NCBI RefSeq assembly: GCF_014648775.1
Contig: NZ_BMRT01000001.1
Span: forward strand, 1,240,001 to 1,304,000
Direction: 5' to 3'
Source: Streptomyces abikoensis
GTDB taxonomy: Bacteria; Actinomycetota; Actinomycetes; Streptomycetales; Streptomycetaceae
Length of the DNA stretch: 64,000 nucleotides
The number at the start of each line of letters is the position of its first letter. Position 1 is the first letter of the stretch. This document shows, one piece after another, positions 60,440 to 64,000 of the stretch. The position numbers were made by a program, and so were the translations under genes. The notes under the pieces were generated by a model that was not told the DNA's origin, searched no databases, and was given only the letters and a program-made list of their open reading frames with translations.

Positions 60440-63400
60440 CTACGGAGCCAGGACGTCCAACAGCAGATTCCTGTCCCGGGTCACCATGACGCCCGCCTTC
60501 TCCAGGCTCTTGATCACGCTCCCGCGACCTTGCGGCAGGTACACGATGACCGGGTAATCCGTCAGTCTCTGCGTGGTCAGGGCTTGCTTCAAAGCGCCCT
60601 TTCCTGAGCCGGACTTCACCTGCACCACAGCGTTCCTGGTTACGATATCGAAATCGGTGAGCGTCTCGCCTTTCGCCCCGAGGACGTCGACCCCCTGGGC
60701 TCGCACGTGCCCCGGATAGCGTCCGTTGATTGCATCGACCAACTCCGGGACCAGCGGGTCGTCTCCCTTGCCCGTGACATGCCCAATCGGGCAGCTGGTG
60801 TTGTGAACCAGGACAGACGTGGAGCCGGCAAGCACGTAGTAGGTGTGAATGCCGTCGACGGAGAGATTGAAGACCTGCTGACGTGCAGTCCAGGGGCGTG
60901 CCGACGTGACCTTGACCCAGGTGCCGGCCGCCGTACGGAGGAGAGCACCTGGCTTGACCGCCCCGGCCTCGACCCACGCACGCTGATCCTCGAGCCAGAA
61001 CGGATGACCCTCGGTCGCTGTGACCGTCCCTGAGCTTTGCCCCTTGCTGTCAGCAGTCTCGACGGTGAGTGTGACCAAGTGTTTCAACCCGTTGCCGACG
61101 ATGACTTCGTCAACGGCCCTGCCTTCGGTCGCACTTGTCCCGGGGTCAGTTGCCAGGACCTTCTCACCGACCTTGACATCCTTAATCGGCTTGGTGGATC
61201 CGTCCGCCATCACAACCGGCGTCTCAGGGGTGAAGCTGTTGCAACCCGAGGCACCGGCCTTCGCAGCATCCTCGAGGAATTCACCCTTCTTGCCCCATTT
61301 TGCAAGCTTGAGTGCGGTGGCGCCTTCACCGGCGAACGGAATGGCGGCCGCACAGGACAGCCCGGCGTTGATGTAGTCGCCCTCGGCCCCGTACCAGGCG
61401 CAGTTGGCGCCGTTGGCAATGGTTCCGACACCGGGAACAGCGCCCACGACATCGAGCGCAAGGTGACCGAGGTCCTTCAGGAGTCCCCACTTGGCCTTGC
61501 GTTTGGCCTCTTCCTTCTTCTGGAGTTCAATTCTCTTCTTGCGAGCCTCTTCTGCCCGTCGAAGGGCCTCGGCCTCCTCGCGCGCCTTGGTGACGTAGGC
61601 CGCGTATGCCTCCTTCGCGGCCTTGCCCGCGGTCGCGGCGTCCTTGCCGGCCGCCACCGCCGAGGCCCGCGCCTCGTCCGAGGCCATGTACGCCTCGTCC
61701 GCGGAGTCCTGGGCCCATGCCGCCGAGCTCTCGGCACGGACTGCCGAGCTGTCGGCTTCACGGGCATCGCGCTGAGCGGATGCCTCCGCGTCGCGGGCGG
61801 CCTTGGCCGACTTGGCGGCGTCCGCCGCCGACGCCTCGGCCTGCCTGGCCGAGTTCTGGGCGTCCTCGGCGTAGCCCTTGGCCGCGTTGGCCGAGTCCTG
61901 GGCCTGCTTGGCGTAGCCCTTGGCCTCATCCGATGCCTTACGGGCGAGCGCGGCGACGCGTGCGGCCTCCAGGGCGTTGCCCTGCGCGGTCGCCGCGGTG
62001 GCGGAGGCTTCGGCGATGATGCGCTTGACGTCGGCCACGTGCGTGGCGGTGAGCTGGTCCTTGCGGGCCGCCTTGTACTGCCCGGAGTCGATGAAGGCGT
62101 GCAGCAGCTGCGGGGGACCGGCCAGGGCGACCTGAGCGGCCGCCTTGAGCTCCGGGCCGCCACTGGTGAACAGCTGCACGGCGCGTACGCGCTCGTCCGA
62201 CGTACGGGCGGTGAACTGGCCCTCGTTGAGGAACTCCCGGGGCTTGTCCGTCGAACCGTCCTTCAGCGCGGCCTTCGCCGCGTCCTGCATGCTCCGAGCG
62301 CTGTCGTTGGCGATCTGGACGACGCGCTTGCGGTAGTCGTTGACCGCGGCCTGGTGCTGGCCGACGCTCAGGAACTCCTTGATCTTCGCCGCGTCGCCCT
62401 TGAGGGCTTCCTCGGCCGCCTTGCGCACCGGCTCCGAGTCGGCCTCGTCGGCCAGGCGCTCGACCCGGGCCCGCTCGTCCTGCTCCCCGGCCTCCTTCCA
62501 CCCGGTCTGCACGTACTCGCGCACGGCGTCGTCCGAGCCCGCCAGCGCGGTCTCCGCCGCGCTCACGCTCCACGGACCACGGGTCTTCGCCGCCAGCAGT
62601 GCCACCTTGCGTCCCTTGGAGGCGACGTCCTTGGCATCGGCACCGGGTTTGGTCGCGTCCGCGGCAAGCTGCACGGCCTGGCCGTCGAGGTCCCTGGCCT
62701 CCTTGGCCTCACGGGCGGCCTTGGCCTTGTTGTCGTCGTCGGCCGCCTTGAGGTCCTTGGCCTGCTCGATGGCAGCGGCCGTACGGGACTTCAGCTCCTC
62801 GGCCTCGATGTCGCGCGTGGTCTCCTGGACCTTCTTGGCCTTGTCCACAGCGGCACTCGCGACGTCGGCGGCCTTCTTGGCCGCCTCCGCGTGAGCAGTG
62901 GACTCCCCCGCCGCCTTCGCGGAGTCACCGGCGTACTTCGCAGCCCGCTCGGCCTCGTCCGCCGCCTTCTCGGCGTGCTCCGCGGCCGAGTTGGCCGCGT
63001 CCCGCGCCTCGTATGCCAGGCTCGCGGACTTGTCGGCCAGCGAGTCCGCGGCGTTCGCCGCGCGGGTGGCCTCCCATGCGTGGCGACGCGCCGCTGCCGC
63101 GGCCTGTCGCGCACGCGCCGACTGCGCACTCGCCTCACCGGCGAGACCGCCGGCCTCATCGGCGGCGTCCGCCGCGGCACCGGCGTTCTCACCGGCGCTG
63201 GCAGCCGACCGCGCCGCCTCACCAGCGGCCTTCGCGGCGTCGCCCGCGAATATGGCGGCCTGGGCGGCCCTGCGGGCGCCCTTGGCGGCGTTCCGCGCAT
63301 TCTCGGCCGCCTGACGGGCAGCCCCGGCCTGACCGGCATCGTTGGCCGCCGCCGCGGCGGCACCACGGGCGCGCGCCGCCGCCTCGGCCGCACCCGCAGC

Positions 63401-64000
63401 CGCCTCGGCGGCCTGCGACGCGGCACTCGCCGCGATACGGGCCGAGTTGTTGGCGGCCCTGGCAGCGTCAATGGCGTCCTGCGCCGCCCGGGCAGCTTCC
63501 TGAGCCGCATCGGCGGCATAGCCGGCGAGGCTTGCCGCCCTGTCCGAGTCCTTCTTCGCTTTGGCCGTCTCCGCCGCGGCATTCTTCGCCGCTTCCTTCG
63601 CCAGCTGCGAGGCCGTCACCGCACGGTCCGACGCCTCTTGCGCCTGCTCGGTCTGCCGCTTGGCCTGTTTGCCCGCTTCGGTGGCCTGTTCGGCCAGTTG
63701 TTCAACAGTGGCACGCTCTTGATCACGCGTGCGTGCAACGTGCTGGCCGACGTCCAGGAACTCCTGGATGTCGTCGGACGACCCGTTCATCGCGACCTTG
63801 GCGGCCTCCTTGGTCGCCGGGCCACCGGAGCTCAGGATCTGCATGAGCCGGACACGGTTGTCCTGCTCCCGCGCCGCAAACTGTCCCTCGTTCAGGAACC
63901 GGCGGACATCGGCCGCCGAACCCGCCAGAGCCGCCTTACCCGCTTCCTGCAGCTGACGGCCGCCCGAGTTGGCGGCCTGGGTGACCTGCACACGCTGGTC
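60440..64000 (-). CDS. Polymorphic toxin: ALF repeats, Ala-rich coiled coil, Hint domain, C-terminal nuclease-like toxin (5' end outside window)
   Basis: The visible 1186 residues run open to the window edge. ALF-type repeats ('DVRRFLNEGQFAAREQDNRV', 'IQEFLDVGQHVARTRDQERA') come first, then ~370 residues of Ala/Glu/Lys-rich coiled coil, a second ALF block ('IKEFLSVGQHQAAVNDYRKR', 'PREFLNEGQFTARTSDERVR') and more coiled coil. A hydrophobic segment ('VVGAVPGVGTIANGANCAWY') precedes the Hint domain, which runs from Cys920 ('CNSFTPETPVVMADGSTK') through 'TATEGHPFWL' to 'VHN' (Asn1067). The last 119 residues are the toxin, with 'LTDFDIVTRNAVVQVKSGSG', a PD-(D/E)XK-like nuclease pattern (D, then QVK). 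The immunity gene follows. Confidence 0.88.
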   Translation of the reverse strand, partial: DQRVQVTQAANSGGRQLQEAGKAALAGSAADVRRFLNEGQFAAREQDNRVRLMQILSSGGPATKEAAKVAMNGSSDDIQEFLDVGQHVARTRDQERATVEQLAEQATEAGKQAKRQTEQAQEASDRAVTASQLAKEAAKNAAAETAKAKKDSDRAASLAGYAADAAQEAARAAQDAIDAARAANNSARIAASAASQAAEAAAGAAEAAARARGAAAAAANDAGQAGAARQAAENARNAAKGARRAAQAAIFAGDAAKAAGEAARSAASAGENAGAAADAADEAGGLAGEASAQSARARQAAAAARRHAWEATRAANAADSLADKSASLAYEARDAANSAAEHAEKAADEAERAAKYAGDSAKAAGESTAHAEAAKKAADVASAAVDKAKKVQETTRDIEAEELKSRTAAAIEQAKDLKAADDDNKAKAAREAKEARDLDGQAVQLAADATKPGADAKDVASKGRKVALLAAKTRGPWSVSAAETALAGSDDAVREYVQTGWKEAGEQDERARVERLADEADSEPVRKAAEEALKGDAAKIKEFLSVGQHQAAVNDYRKRVVQIANDSARSMQDAAKAALKDGSTDKPREFLNEGQFTARTSDERVRAVQLFTSGGPELKAAAQVALAGPPQLLHAFIDSGQYKAARKDQLTATHVADVKRIIAEASATAATAQGNALEAARVAALARKASDEAKGYAKQAQDSANAAKGYAEDAQNSARQAEASAADAAKSAKAARDAEASAQRDAREADSSAVRAESSAAWAQDSADEAYMASDEARASAVAAGKDAATAGKAAKEAYAAYVTKAREEAEALRRAEEARKKRIELQKKEEAKRKAKWGLLKDLGHLALDVVGAVPGVGTIANGANCAWYGAEGDYINAGLSCAAAIPFAGEGATALKLAKWGKKGEFLEDAAKAGASGCNSFTPETPVVMADGSTKPIKDVKVGEKVLATDPGTSATEGRAVDEVIVGNGLKHLVTLTVETADSKGQSSGTVTATEGHPFWLEDQRAWVEAGAVKPGALLRTAAGTWVKVTSARPWTARQQVFNLSVDGIHTYYVLAGSTSVLVHNTSCPIGHVTGKGDDPLVPELVDAINGRYPGHVRAQGVDVLGAKGETLTDFDIVTRNAVVQVKSGSGKGALKQALTTQRLTDYPVIVYLPQGRGSVIKSLEKAGVMVTRDRNLLLDVLAP

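Noticed and set aside
59891..60607. Plus-strand ORF across the immunity gene
   Set aside because: It runs antisense through the immunity gene and toxin end, has no ribosome site and no recognisable domain.

Overview
The window is high-GC DNA with strongly GC-biased third codon positions, frequent GTG/TTG starts and AAGGAGG-type ribosome binding sites. Its gene content (NgcEFG and XylFGH importers around a ROK regulator, a coproporphyrin-type heme set with HemQ, BlaI, DUF3000, DUF1996) fits a Streptomyces chromosome. The block from ngcE to hemQ resembles, from memory, the order around SCO6005-SCO6042 of S. coelicolor. That comparison is recollection and was not searched.

Layout, left to right. 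1-9600: the end of an FtsX-type ABC permease with its ATPase, a small conserved protein, a RibD-like reductase, ZapE, a secreted deacetylase lipoprotein, a GNAT enzyme preceded by a 26-codon ORF, a lone dihydrolipoyl dehydrogenase divergent from a LysR regulator, and a Pth2-type peptidyl-tRNA hydrolase. 9600-11450: a cold-shock island with a CspA protein, a short SCO5918-like protein and a MerR-like HTH protein, separated by large perfect hairpins. 11600-20260: envelope and secreted proteins, namely a second deacetylase, a class A PBP-like protein whose transpeptidase motifs look dead, BlaI, a NERD-like protein, DUF4142 and DUF1996 proteins, and a secreted S33-type alpha/beta hydrolase. 20300-27135: heme genes hemQ, hemY and hemE with a three-gene protocatechuate set (pcaF, pcaH, pcaG) between them. 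27400-33000: an orphan response regulator, RNase D and the fadA-fadB beta-oxidation pair.

33074-40528 is the most striking functional unit: a poly-gamma-glutamate-type locus. It holds a CapA-like phosphoesterase divergent from a lipoprotein, then an operon of a double Cache/HAMP membrane protein without output domain, PgsB/CapB ligase, PgsC/CapC membrane partner and a membrane-anchored NlpC/P60 peptidase. The operon has a credible promoter whose -35 box is covered by an inverted repeat.

40677-54303: a beta-propeller-like protein, a PIN/NYN protein, an amino acid permease, dxs, the xylose importer (xylFGH) with its ROK regulator, and the NgcEFG sugar importer. ngcE is divergent from a 1291-residue GH92 alpha-mannosidase. 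Their shared 449-bp promoter region carries a DasR-like site and a LacI-like operator. The right end (58635-64000) looks accessory: a frameshifted and internally deleted EF-Tu-like pseudogene, a gene-poor stretch, and a polymorphic toxin (ALF repeats, alanine-rich coiled coil, Hint domain, C-terminal nuclease-like domain) with a probable immunity gene.

No tRNA, rRNA, CRISPR array, insertion sequence or replication origin was seen. Several intergenic hairpins belong to recurring element families that sit at the ends of operons.
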